A stretch of DNA of 64,000 nt from Ursus arctos (lineage: Eukaryota > Chordata > Mammalia > Carnivora > Ursidae), in assembly GCF_023065955.2 (NCBI RefSeq), contig NW_026622808.1:41738475-41802474 (forward strand), written 5' to 3'. Position 1 is the stretch's first letter. Every line of letters begins with the position of its first letter. Shown here piece by piece: positions 34,940 through 46,038 of this stretch. The translations under genes were made by a program, and so were the position numbers. Below the pieces are notes generated by a model. That model was not told the origin of the DNA, searched no databases, and worked only from the letters and a program-made list of their open reading frames with translations.

Positions 34940-35300
34940 TCAACCTATCCACAGAGCCAGCACTGTTAATGCTGCATGTTAATAAAACCCCTGTCTTTCC
35001 CCCACAGAGCTAGATATTTATTAACATGAAGCTTTAGAATCTAGATAATCAGGGCACAGTACACTGAATAGCTACATACTAAAACGGGGCAAAGCTGAAG
35101 CGAGACACATTGTTACATAAACATGAAACTAATGCCATCTGAGCGCTTACAGAGGAGAATGTGCAATTTTGAGTAGGGTGAGCCCCCCGCACCCCCCGCT
35201 ATTAGCCTGGAAACGATCACCTGCTTGTGAGTCTGTGCTATGGGGCATCTGCGGGTCTGAAATAATGGCATAATTACATGTTCGCTCTTTCTAGTCATAA
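34940..35300. other. Candidate conserved non-coding element
   Basis: Repeat-free block with low divergence feel and motif-rich text (AACATGAAGC, TTAATGCTGCATGTTAATAAAA, TTATTAACATG, GGCATAATTACATG). Could be a conserved element next to the L1; inference only. Confidence 0.28.
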
Positions 35301-37274
35301 TACCTTAGAAGCAAGAAGATGAGGGGAGAAGAGGAGAAAAGGCAAAAACCAAACCAAAAAAAATAATAATAAACTATTTTTACTCAGTATAATGGCTCTT
35401 CGGAAGGTCTAAATGGCAACATTAGCAAAATTATGAAGTATACCTCAGAAGACAAAGGGCAGAGAGCAGACAAAAACTTTGTAGTTTATTTTATACAGTC
35501 CATAAAGGACAATAAAGATGAGAAATGGAGAGTTTTTCAGAGCAGCAGTAGGGTAAAAAAAAAACCCTCTCCCTCCTTTAAAAATTAAGGCATTGCTAAA
35601 TGCTGAAGATCTTCAAGCTGGAATAAAAGGACATTAATAGCATGAAAATATATTCACACTGATAAAGTAAGTATACAGTAAAAATCAGAACACTCTAAAT
35701 ACAATATGGTGATGTGTTAACCACTTTAATGAGAAGGTTAGATGACAAAAAGATTAATAGTAACTACAGCTACATTAATGTGTTAATGAATACACAATAT
35801 AAAAAGAAGTAAATGGTGACTTCAAAACATAAAAAGGAGAGAGTAAAAGAATATAGAGTTTTTGTATGCAATCAAAGTTAAACTGTTACCAGCATGAAAT
35901 AGACTGTTAGATCTATAAGATGTTTTATGTAAGCCTTATGGTAACCACAAAGCAAAAACCTACAGGAGATACACAAAAAAACAAAGAGAAGGAAATCACG
36001 ACATAGCACCAAAGAAAATCATCAACTCACAAAGGAAGACAGAAAGAGAGGAAGAAAGGAATATGAGAATTATAAAATAGCCAGAAAACAGTAAGATGGC
36101 ATTAGTACAAACCAGTTTTTCGGAAAATTTAAGAAGGCTGAAATCATCCCAAGTACTTTCTTTTCCCCCACCACAATGGAACGAAATCAGAAATCAACAA
36201 CAGGAAAGCTGGAAAATCTACAAGCTTATAGAAATTAAACAACACCATCCTGAACAAACAACGGGTCAAAGAGAAAGTTGAAAAAAAATCTGAAAACAAA
36301 TGAAAATGGAAAAACAACACAACCACACGTATGGGTGGTTAGAGGGAAGTTTATAGTGATAAATACATATATTAAACAAACAAAAAGAGTGCAAATAAAC
36401 AACCTAAATTGACCCCTGAAGGAACTAACAAAAGGAGAACAAAAGCAGCCCGAAGTTAGCAGAAGGAAAGAAATAATAAAGATCAGAGCAGAAATAAATG
36501 AAATAGAATTCAGAAATGTAACAGAAAAGACCAAAACAAGTAAGAGCTGGGTTTTTTGAAAAGATAAAACTGACAAACCTTAAGCTAGACTAACCAAAAG
36601 AAGACTCGACATCAGACATGAAAGAGAAGACACTACAACTGATACTACAGAAACACATAGGATCCTAACAGTGTACTTTTAAAAATTATACGCCAAAAAA
36701 TGGATAACCTGGAAGAAATGAACAAACATTTCTGGAGAAATGTACAACCTACCGAGGCTGAATCACAATGAAATCGAAAATTTGAACACACTAATAGTAA
36801 GGAAAGAGAGATTTTATCAGTAATCAAAAACTTCCCAACACAGAAAAGCCCAGGACCAGACGGCTTCACTGGTGAATTCTATAAAACATGTGAAGAAGAA
36901 TTAACCCCCACCCTTCCCAAACTCTTCCAAAATATTGAAGAACAGGGAACATTTCCAAAATCATTTTACAAATCCAGCATAACCCTTACCAAAACCAGAT
37001 AAGGATACCACAAGAAAACTACAGACCGGTATCTCTGATGAATGTTGATGCAAAAATTCTTGACAGAGTAATAGCAAATCAAACCCAACAGCACGTTAAA
37101 AAGATCAGGTACCGTAACTATGTGGGATTCAAGGGCGTTTCAGCACAGACAAATCTATAAATGTGATACTTCACATCAAATAGAACGAAAGACAAAAATC
37201 ACATGATCATTTCAACAGATGTGAGAAAAGTGCTTAACAAAATACAACGTATTTCATGTTAAAAACCACCAACA

Positions 37275-37463
37275 GGGGCGCCTGGGTGGCACAGCGGTTG
37301 GGCACCTGCCTTCGGCTCGGGGCGTGATCCCGGCATTATGGGATCGAGCCCCACATCAGGCTCCTCCGCTGGGAGGCTGCTTCTTCCTCTCCCACTCCCC
37401 CTGCTTGTGTTCCCTCTCTCGCTGGCTGTCTCTATCTCTGTCGAATAAATAAAATCTTTAAAA

Positions 37464-37492
<29 letters not shown>
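37275..37492 (+). mobile_element. Carnivore SINEC, CCCGGC subtype, with (AAAT)n tail
   Basis: GGGGCGCCTGGGTGGCACAG head, GGCGTGATCCCGGCATTATGGGATCG diagnostic core, AAATAAATAAATAAATAAAT tail. The target duplication AACCACCAACA is at 37264-37274 and 37493-37503. Confidence 0.95.
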
Positions 37493-37494
<2 letters not shown>

Positions 37495-37789
37495 CCACCA
37501 ACAAATTGGGTACAGAAGGAACATACCTCAACAGAATAAAGACCACGTACAGTAAACTCACAGCTAACATGATACTCAATAATGAAAGATTAAAAGCTTT
37601 TCCCCTCAGATCAGGAACAAGACAATGGTGCCCACTGTCACCACTCTTAGTCACCACAGCACTAGAAGTCCCAACTAGAACAAGTAGGCAGGACAAAGAA
37701 ATAAAAAGGATCCAAATTAAAAAGGAAGAAGTACAACTGTTGCTTATTACAAGCGATATGTTTTTATACTTAAAAATTCCAAAAGACTT

Positions 37790-37983
37790 GGGGCGCCTGG
37801 GTGGCTCAGCTGGTTAAGCAACTGCCTTCGGCTCAGGTCATGATCCTGGAGTCCCGGGATCGAGTCCCACATCGGGCTCCCTGCTCAGCAGGGAGTCTGC
37901 TTCTGTCTCTGACCCTCCCCCCTCTCGTGCCTCTCTCATTCTCTCTCAAATAAATGTATAAAAAATCTTTAAAAAAAAAAAAG
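37790..37983 (+). mobile_element. Carnivore SINEC
   Basis: GGGGCGCCTGGGTGGCTCAG head, CCCTGCTCAGCAGGGAGTCTG core, AAATAAATG and poly-A. The target duplication AAAATTCCAAAAGA at 37773-37786 matches AAAATTCCAGAAGA at 37984-37997 (one mismatch). Confidence 0.94.
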
Positions 37984-38353
37984 AAAATTCCAGAAGATTC
38001 AACCAAAATACTATCCAAACTAATCAACAAATTCAGTAAAGTTGTAGGACATAAAATCAACCTACAAAAATCAGTTGTGTTTCTATACACTAACAGCAAA
38101 ATATCTGAAAGATAAAATTTAAAAAAAAAAAAAAACACTCCCATTTCCAATAGAATCAAAACCAATAAAATGCTTAGGAATAAATTTGACTGAGGTGAAA
38201 AATCTCTGAAAACTCTAAGACTTATCAAAGAAACTAAAGAAAACACAAACGAACAGATAGTCCATGTCAATGGATCAGAATATTGTTAAAATGTCCATAC
38301 TACTCAAAACCATCTACAGATTCAAGGCAATGGTTATCAGAATTCCAATGGCA

Positions 38354-38602
38354 GGGGCGCCTGGGTGGCACATCGGTTAAGCGTCTGCCTTCGGCTCAGG
38401 ACGTGATCCCGGCGTTATGGGATCGAGCCCCACATCAGGCTCCTCCGCTATGAGCCTGCTTCTTCCTCTCCCACTCTCCCTGCTTGTGTTCCCTCTCTCG
38501 CTGGCTGTCTCTATCTCTGTCAAATATATAAATAAAATCTTCAAAAAAAAAAAATTAGAATCCTATACAAGTGTGTTTATCACTGCAATTAAAAAAAAAA
38601 AA
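38354..38602 (+). mobile_element. Carnivore SINEC with apparent 3' transduction
   Basis: SINE body 38354-38542 of the CCCGGCG subtype, poly-A 38543-38554, then 36 unique bases (38555-38590) and a second poly-A (38591-38602). One target duplication, AGAATTCCAATGGCA at 38339-38353 and 38603-38617, encloses the whole unit. This fits one insertion of a read-through transcript. The 36 bases contain no T4 terminator. Confidence 0.9.
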
Positions 38603-39330
38603 AGAATTCCAATGGCATTTTTCACTGAAGTAAAAAAGAAACAATCAATATTTGTATGGAACAAAAAAAGACGCCAGATAGCCAAAATGATCCTAAGAAA
38701 GAATAAACCTGGAGGCATCATACTTCCTGATTTCAAAATATACTACAACGCTATTGTAATTAAAGCAGGATAGCAATGGCATAGACACATGGACCAGTAG
38801 AACAGAATAGAAAGCCCAGAAATAAACTCCCATAGATATGATCAACTAATATTTAGTAAGGGGACCAAAAACACTCAATGGGGAAAAAATAGTCTCTTCA
38901 ACAAATGGTATAGGAACACCGGATAACCACATGAAGAAAAATGAAATTGGACCCCTGTCTTAGACCAACAAAAATGAACTCAAAATAGATTAAAGACTTA
39001 TATCTAAGATCTGATACCATTAAAGTTTAAGGAGAAAGCATAGGGAAGAATACCCTTGACAGTGGTCTTGGCAATAATATTTTGGATGGGACGCTAAAAG
39101 CACGAGCAATAAAAGTAAAAATCAACAGGTGACAACAGATCAAACTAAAAAACTCTGGACAGCAAAAGAAATAATCAACAAAATGAAAAGGCAACCTATG
39201 AAATGTGAGAAAACATTTGCAAATCATATATCAGATTAAGGACTAATATCCGAACTATAACATGACTTCAATCAAGAGGAAAAAAAGAAAATGTCTGATT
39301 TCTAAAAAAATGGGCAAAGGACTGGAATAT

Positions 39331-39466
39331 TTTTTTTTTCCTTTGTAAACTGTAAAGTACTTTTTAAATTTTTCTTTTTTTTTTTTTTTTTATTATGTTG
39401 GGTTAGCCAACATAAAGTACATTAGTTTTTGATGTACTGTAACCAGGTGATGGGTATTGTGAAATA
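39331..39466 (-). mobile_element. Short L1 3'-tail insertion, antisense to the host L1
   Basis: T-rich start (39331-39402 region) then TTATTATGTTGGGTTAGCCAACATAAAGTACATTAGTTTTTGATGTA, the antisense of the carnivore L1 3' UTR end. Host L1 resumes at about GAAATAGACATTTTTTCC. It splits the phrase GGACTGGAATA / GACATTTTTTCC of the host ORF2. Confidence 0.72.
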
Positions 39467-39620
39467 GACATTTTTTCCAAAGAATATATAGAGATGGCCA
39501 AAAGGTACATGAAAAGTTGCTCAACATCACTAGTCATGAGGGAAATGCAAACCAAAACCACAATGAGATATCACCTCATAGCTGTTAGAATGACTACTAT
39601 CAGAAAGATAGGAGATGGTG

Positions 39621-39804
39621 GGGCGCCTGGGTGGCCCAGTCAGTTAAGCCTTCCACTCTTGATTTTGGCTCAGGTCATGATCTCAGGGTCGTGGGATCGA
39701 GCCCCACATCAGCTAGGCGTGGAGCCTGCTTAGGATTCTGTCTCCTTCTCCCTCTGCCCTTCCCCCAGTGCTCACTCTTTCTCTCAAAAGAAAGGGGGGG
39801 GGGG
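39621..39804 (+). mobile_element. Carnivore SINEC
   Basis: GGGGCGCCTGGGTGGCCCAG head, CCCACATCAGC core, TTTCTCTCAAAAGAAAG and G-run. Target duplication about AGATAGGAGATG (39606-39617) and AGACAAGAGATG (39805-39816), two mismatches. Tail is short and G-rich, not poly-A. Confidence 0.9.
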
Positions 39805-40747
39805 AGACAAGAGATGTTAAATGTTGGCAAGGATGTGGAGAAAAGGTAACCCTTATATACTGTTGGTAGGAATGTAAACTGGTAGAGCCACCATGGAAAA
39901 CAGTATGGAGGTTCAGTGGAAAAATTAAAAATAGAATCACCATATGATCCACCAATCGCATTTCTGGGTATATATCCGAAGAAAATGAAATGAGGATCTC
40001 AGGAGGACAGCTACACACCCATATTCTGTGCAGCATTACTCACAACAGCCAAGATATGTACACTACCTAAGTGTCTACCTTTGGATGAATGATTAAGGAA
40101 GATATGGGGGGGTATGTGTATGATTATTACTCATCTTTGAGGATGAAGAAAACCCTGCCATTTGTGACAACATGGATGGACCTTGAGGACACTATGCTAA
40201 ATGAAGTCAGTCAGACAAAGACAAATACTGTAAGATATCACTTACATGTGGCATCTAAAGCAGCTGACCTTATAGAAACAGAAACTAGAATGGTGGTCAC
40301 CAGGGGCTTGGGGGTGGGGGAGAGAGGGGGATGATGGCCAAAGAGGACAAACTTTCATTATAGTTAACAGTACTGTATTGTATACATGAAAGCTCCTGAG
40401 AGAAAATCTTAAATGTTTTCACCACACACATACATACACAAAGGTAATTATGTGAGGTGAGGGAGGTATTCACTACGCTATTGTGGTAATTATTCTATAA
40501 TCTATACCTTTATCAAATCATCACACTGTATACCTTAAGCTTATGCAATGTTATATGTCAATTATACATTGCTAAAACTGGAGAGATATAATTAGGGTAA
40601 TACCAACAAATCTTTCACCAGTTTAGAAGTCAAAGTATTGCAGGACTCAAAGCGTTAACAATGGCACACTTAAAACTAGCAGAAGCCGGTGGATATAATA
40701 AATGTTAACTATTGGTTCAACCCAGATAAATAGGACTCAGTTTTTAG

Positions 40748-40970
40748 CAGAGCATTCGAATGGAACTTTCTGTGACAACAGACACATTCTATATTTGTTC
40801 TGTCCAAAATGGTAGCCTACTAGCCACATTTACCTCTTGAGCATTTGAAATGGGGCTGGCATGACTGAAAAACAAATTTCTAAATACTACTTACTAGCAA
40901 TTAATTCAGGTTTACATTTAAATAGCCACAGAGTCTAGTAGTGACTATACTGGACACAGACGCTCTGGAG
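40748..40970. mobile_element. hAT-type DNA transposon relic (MER3/MER5-like group)
   Basis: CATTCGAATGGAACTTTCTG, TCTGTCCAAAATGGTAGCCTACTAGCCACATTTACCTCTTGAGCATTTGAAATGG, and TAAATAGCCACAGAGTCTAGTAGTGACTATACTGGACACAGACGCT form an interrupted inverted repeat (AGCCACTAGCCAC core) typical of this non-autonomous group. Class is fairly secure, exact family is not. Confidence 0.55.
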
Positions 40971-41992
40971 AAACAGTGACGCAGACAAAACCCAAGAGAA
41001 GATACTTGCAGACTGGTCAGATATTAATCAGAATACAGAAATACTCTCAAGTAAAATTTACCTGCATTCCATAAAGGCCATCAAAATGGCCTTGTGCAAT
41101 GTACTGAAATTAAAATTCCTCAAGTTTTGAGATTGTCTGATGTAGAAACAAACATCTGGCAACTGTCCTATGGAAATGGACAATCCCGTGGCTAGTCAAC
41201 GTAGACAAGGAGTAGTGGGTAAGTCGAATAAACCAGAGCTCATGGTGAGGCTGGAGTGTCCCAAAGACTTGCAAAGACTGAGAGAATCAGGCTCCCCCAC
41301 AAGGTTGCCATCTTACGAAGATGAGTTCAGGTAAATGCTCACAGGAAAGAGCAGAGACTTCACTTGCACAGGAAGCCTATTTACACAAAAGCGTGTATCA
41401 ATCACGCTTCAGTGAAGTCCTGCCATGGCTTTCAATGTCAAGCCATAAAACTGTTCCCTGGAAAGGGGAACCCATCTTGGCTACTGAGTGCCTTCTGTCC
41501 TCTAACTGGGGGAAGAAGGTCATGGAAAGAAACCGAGGAGGGCAAAGCAAGGAAGAAAGCAGGGGATCAAAGCAGGACCAGAAACAGGAAAGAGAAATAA
41601 GAGGTAAAATAGTAGAAGGAAATGAAATGCTCATAAGGAGATGCGATGCTCCCAGGGAGAAAATAATGAAAAATCAGAGCGGAGAGAGCATGCCCAGGCA
41701 GCTAGCAAGGGCCTTTGGGAACTTATGTACAAAATCACAAATTACACACATGTCCCCAAGGAACGAGAAATGCTACATATAAAACTAAATACCTGCTATT
41801 AAAATAGAAGGAGGGGAGAGGAAAAAGGAGTCAGGAAAACGATACAATAAGCCAAGGCCAAAAAACAAAGCTAGGGAAACTTGACCTAGAATTTAATAGG
41901 CACGAGTGACTAAATTCAGAAAAAAGGAAAGCACGAGACAAATGTACTAGCATCATCAGCGGAAGCAAAACGGGTAACGCAGATACTGGTAA
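40971..41992. other. Single-copy-looking DNA, longest open frame of the window
   Basis: No repeat recognised. A 153-codon frame at 41321-41782 is the longest in the window, but a frame of this size is expected by chance in 64 kb. No protein family is recognised. Confidence 0.45.
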
Positions 41993-42008
41993 CTCAGAGG
42001 AATTTCTT

Positions 42009-42199
42009 TTTCTTTTTAAGATTTTATTTACTTATTTGACAGAGAGAGAGAGACCGAGCACAAGCAGGGGGAGCAGCAGGGAGCGGGAGAAGCAGGCTCC
42101 CGTTGAGCAGAGAGCCCAACGTGGGGCTTGATACCAGGACCCTGGGATCATGACCTGAGCCGAAGGCAGACACTTAACCAACTGAGCCACCCAGTGCCC
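42009..42199 (-). mobile_element. Carnivore SINEC
   Basis: Antisense SINE, TTTTAAGATTTTATTTACTTATTTGACAGAGAG to GAGCCACCCAGTGCCC. The target duplication CTCAGAGGAATTTCTT at 41993-42008 matches CTCAGAGGGATTTCTT at 42200-42215 (one mismatch). Confidence 0.94.
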
Positions 42200-42215
42200 C
42201 TCAGAGGGATTTCTT

Positions 42216-43669
42216 ATAATCGATTTGTCTCTAATGCTATCGTTTCAAATTAAAACAAACAAACACACACCTGAAGTAAAGCTAAGCTTCTAAATGCATT
42301 CCCTTCACACGGCAGTTCAACACAGACAGGCTTACTGGGGCCACAAAATAGACAAATCCCATCTCGGAACACACCGTGGAGTAAGGTGTTTACTGAGAGT
42401 ACCAGCCTTAGTGCCACTGTGTTGCACTTTAGAGATTAGGGATTTCTGCATCCCTTTCTAAGGTCTTACTCTTCCTGGACATTCAACGATGTCAGCTGAG
42501 ATAGAATGATGCCAAACCAAGAGCCATGTCAACCTTATCTCTCCCTCAGGGTCAGATAAAGAGTTCTCTCCCTGTCAAGATCTTCCCCCATCTCCCCAAC
42601 CCCCCCCCCCCACCACCTAAAAAGGATTCCCACAAAAACAGTTTCATTTCCTTTACTTGATCACAATCACGTTTTGGTATTAAGACTGGGTCAGAGCAGT
42701 GAATCTGAGAGAACAGGAGAAATGAAAACTCCCAAGCATGTTTAGTGGCCAGCGCTCTACACAAGATCAACACAAGAAAGCCACGTTCCTAGTGTGATCC
42801 AGTCACGTCTGGCCACGGAAAGGGATACTTAGAATTGCCTTCATTCAAAACTGGTAGCCTTGTGGCACCAGCCTTCTATTTAACATGAAGTGCCCTCAAT
42901 GCTCTATTTTATGGAACAAGGCAAGATGAGATTTCCGCTCAGGAAGAATATAAGAGAACTGAGGAAGAACACACGGCTCATTAGTGCCTGAAACACAGAT
43001 GGACTTCCTCATCCCCACCTGATTCTTCAGTGTACACGACCGGCAGGGAAGCCCACCTTCTTTTCATTTAAGAATTGGTAACTTCCCAAATGGATTATCA
43101 AGGGAAAACCACTGCTACTGTAAGAAAGCACGGATAGATCGAGGCGGACTTACTTCCTCAACCCTAAGTTTTAAATAACGCTTTATTTGCTATTTAAGTC
43201 TTCCCACCCACTCCACTCCTCAAAAAAAAAAAAAAAAAAAAAATCTATTCCTAGGAAATCTGGTCTCACAAGATGTACCTTAAAGAAAGCCTTTCACAGA
43301 TCAAACAAAGCAGGAACATTTCAAATACTAAATTCTCTTCTGGATATTTACCATGGCAGAAGCATATTAAAGGTTCTGAGAAGTTCTGCTGCAAAGAAAT
43401 ATGATTTGGCCCCTAGCCTTCTCCCAAATGGTTTGGGCTTGGCTTGCTTTTCCTTTGTTCTCTTTATAAAACCCCCAATTGTCATATATCTTGAGTCCCA
43501 TAAAATACACTTCAGGAAACACAGGAGCACCTGTAAGCTAGTTATACTCTAAAACTCTTAATACATAGGAGGCATAACACGTAGTAGGCGAAAAAGAAGA
43601 AAACACACGTTCCTCAGAATTAGCTCTTCTTGAGCAGGAAAACAAAGCAAAAAGACCTGGCATTTATTG
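42216..43669. other. Single-copy-looking DNA with homopolymers, no gene seen
   Basis: C run at 42600-42611 and A run at 43222-43243. Open frames across them are not genes. No repeat family recognised. Confidence 0.45.
43222..43243. repeat. A22 homopolymer
   Basis: Pure A run between TCCTC and TCTATTCC. Unstable length; no retroelement body seen beside it. Confidence 0.9.
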
Positions 43670-43885
43670 CCGTCTGCTGTGCGCTGACATTCCATTAGAA
43701 GGTTTTCAAACTCAGTAAATCAGCACAATTCTGTGGCAGGGGTCAATCTTCTCTTTCACGCCAAGGAGGACACTCAAGGGCAGGAAAGACATATGCTCCG
43801 CCCAGAGTCAAAAGGTCAAGAAATGACCAGGCAGGGACATGAAAGCCCAGGGCACTGTCCCCTCTACAATACAGGTGTCATCTTT
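43670..43885 (-). mobile_element. MIR SINE
   Basis: GTCTGCTGTGCGCTGACATTCC, AACTCAGTAAATCAGCACAATTCTGTGGCAGGGGTC, CGCCAAGGAGGACACTCAAGG and CAGAGTCAAAAGGTCAAGAAATG follow reverse-complement MIR. Confidence 0.55.
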
Positions 43886-45529
43886 TCACACTATGCAGAT
43901 TTCTGTAAAACTAAAGCATGTTGAAATATGTGTCCTGTGTGACATCACAATATTGTTAATGTTTTCCCACTCTTTCCAACTGTCTGCTTAGGATAATGAA
44001 ATTAAACCATTAAAATGGAAATTCAACTGGTTCTGTGACCTTGCCTTTATCGGAATATGCCAAAGTAAATCAGTGTGAGATTTTTGGAGGGCGTGCCATT
44101 TTTTTTTTTTAAAGAACAGGGCCTTTCTGCCAAGATAGAAGGCTCTATAGAAATTAAAATATATAGCTGCAGAACCTCAGATATCAGGTTGTAATACAGG
44201 TTTTTTGGGGTTACAAGAAACAGGCAACAGGTTGTTTTGTTTTGTTTTGTTTTTAATTTTAAGAAACTCAATGGCAGGAAAATAGGCAAGCCTGTGGGTC
44301 AAGACGCAACCAGGGTCTAGAACACTAAAGAAACCCCAACCCACCTTTCACCTCTTCCTGACATCTTAGTCGTTCCCTGGTTTCTTTGGTTTTCCTTGCT
44401 ACATGAAAGGAAACAGCTACTAATAATTCTCCAGCAGATCTCTTTCCTGATCTATGAGACCAGGTAGATTTAAAAAATCTGAGCCACAATTCTAAATTTT
44501 TGAGGAACAGGCCTTGACCTTTGGTGCAGACTTCCATGAGCACTCTACCACACACATGTGCCCAATGGAAATCTCTCAACAGTTCACCACATGGATTAGG
44601 GAAAAGTCATCTCCAGACATGACGATGGGTGATGCCACTGAGGCAGCCGACAGAATCTACAAAGACTTGCTAAGAGCACTTAAGCCCTTCAATAAAAAAA
44701 AAAAAAAGAAAAGAAAAAAAAGAAAAAAAATCACAACATTCAAGTGATTTTTAACTAGGAAGATTAAAAGGGAGGGGGGACACTGAATCAAATTTTAAAC
44801 AAAAATTAGAAAAATCTACCATGCTGTTGCAATAAAAATAACCCAATTTATGCTTATGAGGAGTTATAAAAAGGAGATAGGAAAAAACTTTTCACACCTG
44901 CAACAGAATCATTAAAACATGACAGGACAGTCTGGGTTTGCCAGAATTAAGGACCACCTGCTGTTCCACATTTCACCCTCATCCCAATCCCAGTCCTTGA
45001 AAGAAATGAAAGGAAAGCAGAAGGAATTTTCACCGAGACAAAATCAAGCAGAAACCGAATCTGCCAAAGACTGTTTTTCCATTCAGCAAGAAATATCCTG
45101 AAATAGGGTGTCTAATGGTTTCTTTATGATTTTTAACTTTTTTTTTTTTTTGGTCTGAGGCATTCAGGATGATGTACATTTTAAATTCTAATTTTAATTA
45201 GAAAAAACAAGGCATATGTTGTAAAAAAGAAGAGAGGTCATTTCTGACTTGATGTTAATGCTCCTTCAGAAAAATTAATGAGAATTTACTTTTTCAGAAC
45301 CAAAATAAAAGGCCAAATATAAATTCTAGAGTTCATATCTGCAGCCGGTGGACCAAGCATAATTTTCACAATTTCTCTTTAAATTACTAGACTGTAAGAT
45401 TAAATACAGAGAATCAAGTATCCTGATATTGGTTCACATGGCATTTATAAAATTTAAAATAGTCTACATATTTTAACCACAATATATATCTCCTATTTGG
45501 TTATCTTGAAATTTAACTTCCTATTTTTC
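43886..45529. other. Unassigned sequence with A- and T-runs, no gene seen
   Basis: T run at 44098-44111, A-rich patch at 44693-44733, T run at 45136-45151. The open frames 44325-44579 (minus) and 44514-44747 (plus) show no protein family. No recognised repeat. Confidence 0.42.
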
Positions 45530-45716
45530 TTTTTATTTATTTTTTTTTTAATTTTTAAATTTAAATTCAATTTAGTTAACAGATAATGTATTATAAGTTT
45601 CAGGGGTAGAATGTAGTGATTCATCAGTGCATATAACACCCAGCGCTCATTACATCAAGCGCCCTCCTTAATGCCCTTCACCCAGTTACCTCATCCTCCA
45701 CCCACCTCCCTAACCT
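45530..45716 (-). mobile_element. L1 3'-end fragment (carnivore type)
   Basis: Antisense of the carnivore L1 3' UTR: AATTCAATTTAGTTAACAGATAATGTA, GATTCATCAGTGCATATAACACCCAGCGCTCATTAC, and CGCCCTCCTTAATGCCCTTCACCCAGTTACC. Starts in the T-rich (poly-A antisense) end. Target duplication not resolved. Confidence 0.83.
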
Positions 45717-45829
45717 TTTTTAAAACATGATTTAGGAAGAAAAATTATAGTTCCTTTAAACTGCCATGAATTAAACCACCACACTGATGGGGCTTCTTAT
45801 CAAGCATCTATGTGAAATGACAAAGAACT

Positions 45830-46000
45830 CTGAATGTCAGAACTCTTAATTTCTACAATGAGTCTACAGACTAACTTCATTTTAAAGATGGGGACACCGA
45901 GACTCAGAAAGGTAGGGGGACTCCTCAAGGACATATGAGGCCAAAATGCGGGGATCCAAACCTACTATAAAGTCAGGGCCGTCCCTGTTACCAGTGGCAT
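45830..46000 (-). mobile_element. MIR SINE (degraded)
   Basis: CATTTTAAAGATGGGGACACCGAGACTCAGAAAGGTAGGGGGACTCC, GCGGGGATCCAAACC resemble reverse-complement MIR (CAGATGAGGAAACTGAGGCACAGAGAGGTTAAG..CGGGATTCGAACC). Ends near the LTR. Confidence 0.58.
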
Positions 46001-46038
46001 TTATAGAAAAGAGGAGCAGAGTTTAGGTTACTGGTAAA

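Larger units (their letters stand above)
36670..39600 (+). pseudogene. L1 ORF2 remnant with broken reverse transcriptase
   Basis: ORF2 is normally about 1,275 residues with an N-terminal endonuclease and a central reverse transcriptase. Here only central and C-terminal parts are recognisable and they lie in several frames. In the piece starting at 37506, the catalytic F/YADD position reads Ile-Thr-Ser-Asp at 37746-37757, so one of the paired active-site aspartates is replaced by Ser. The piece 38612-38773 carries the downstream block (IPMAFFTEV.. to ..[14 protein letters not shown], degenerate). No function expected. Confidence 0.85.
35570..40592 (+). mobile_element. L1 LINE, 5'-truncated, interrupted by four SINEs and an antisense L1 tail
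   Basis: Sense L1 from within the older ORF2 upstream region (GCTGGAATAAAAGGACATTAATAGC) through ORF2 endonuclease-to-RT linker, RT (CCAGGACCAGACGGCTTCACTGG), and C-terminus (GGATGTGGAGAAAAGG, AATGGCATTTTTCACTG), to the 3' UTR ending TTATATGTCAATTATACATTGC near 40592. Interruptions: SINEs at 37275-37492, 37790-37983, 38354-38602, 39621-39804 and an L1 tail at 39331-39466. L1 sequence resumes in register after each, so the inserts came later. Many stops and frameshifts: inactive. Confidence 0.92.

Noticed and set aside
37275..37345. tRNA-like heads of the SINEs as tRNA genes
   Set aside because: SINE heads derive from tRNA but have lost the cloverleaf and are followed by the SINE body and poly-A.
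37506..37817. Open frame resembling a reverse transcriptase
   Set aside because: Genuine L1 ORF2 homology but a short, broken piece with a mutated active site, so kept as pseudogene, not CDS.
41321..41782. 153-codon open frame, longest in the window
   Set aside because: By chance a few frames this long are expected in 64 kb. No signal peptide, domain or splice context, and composition is unremarkable.
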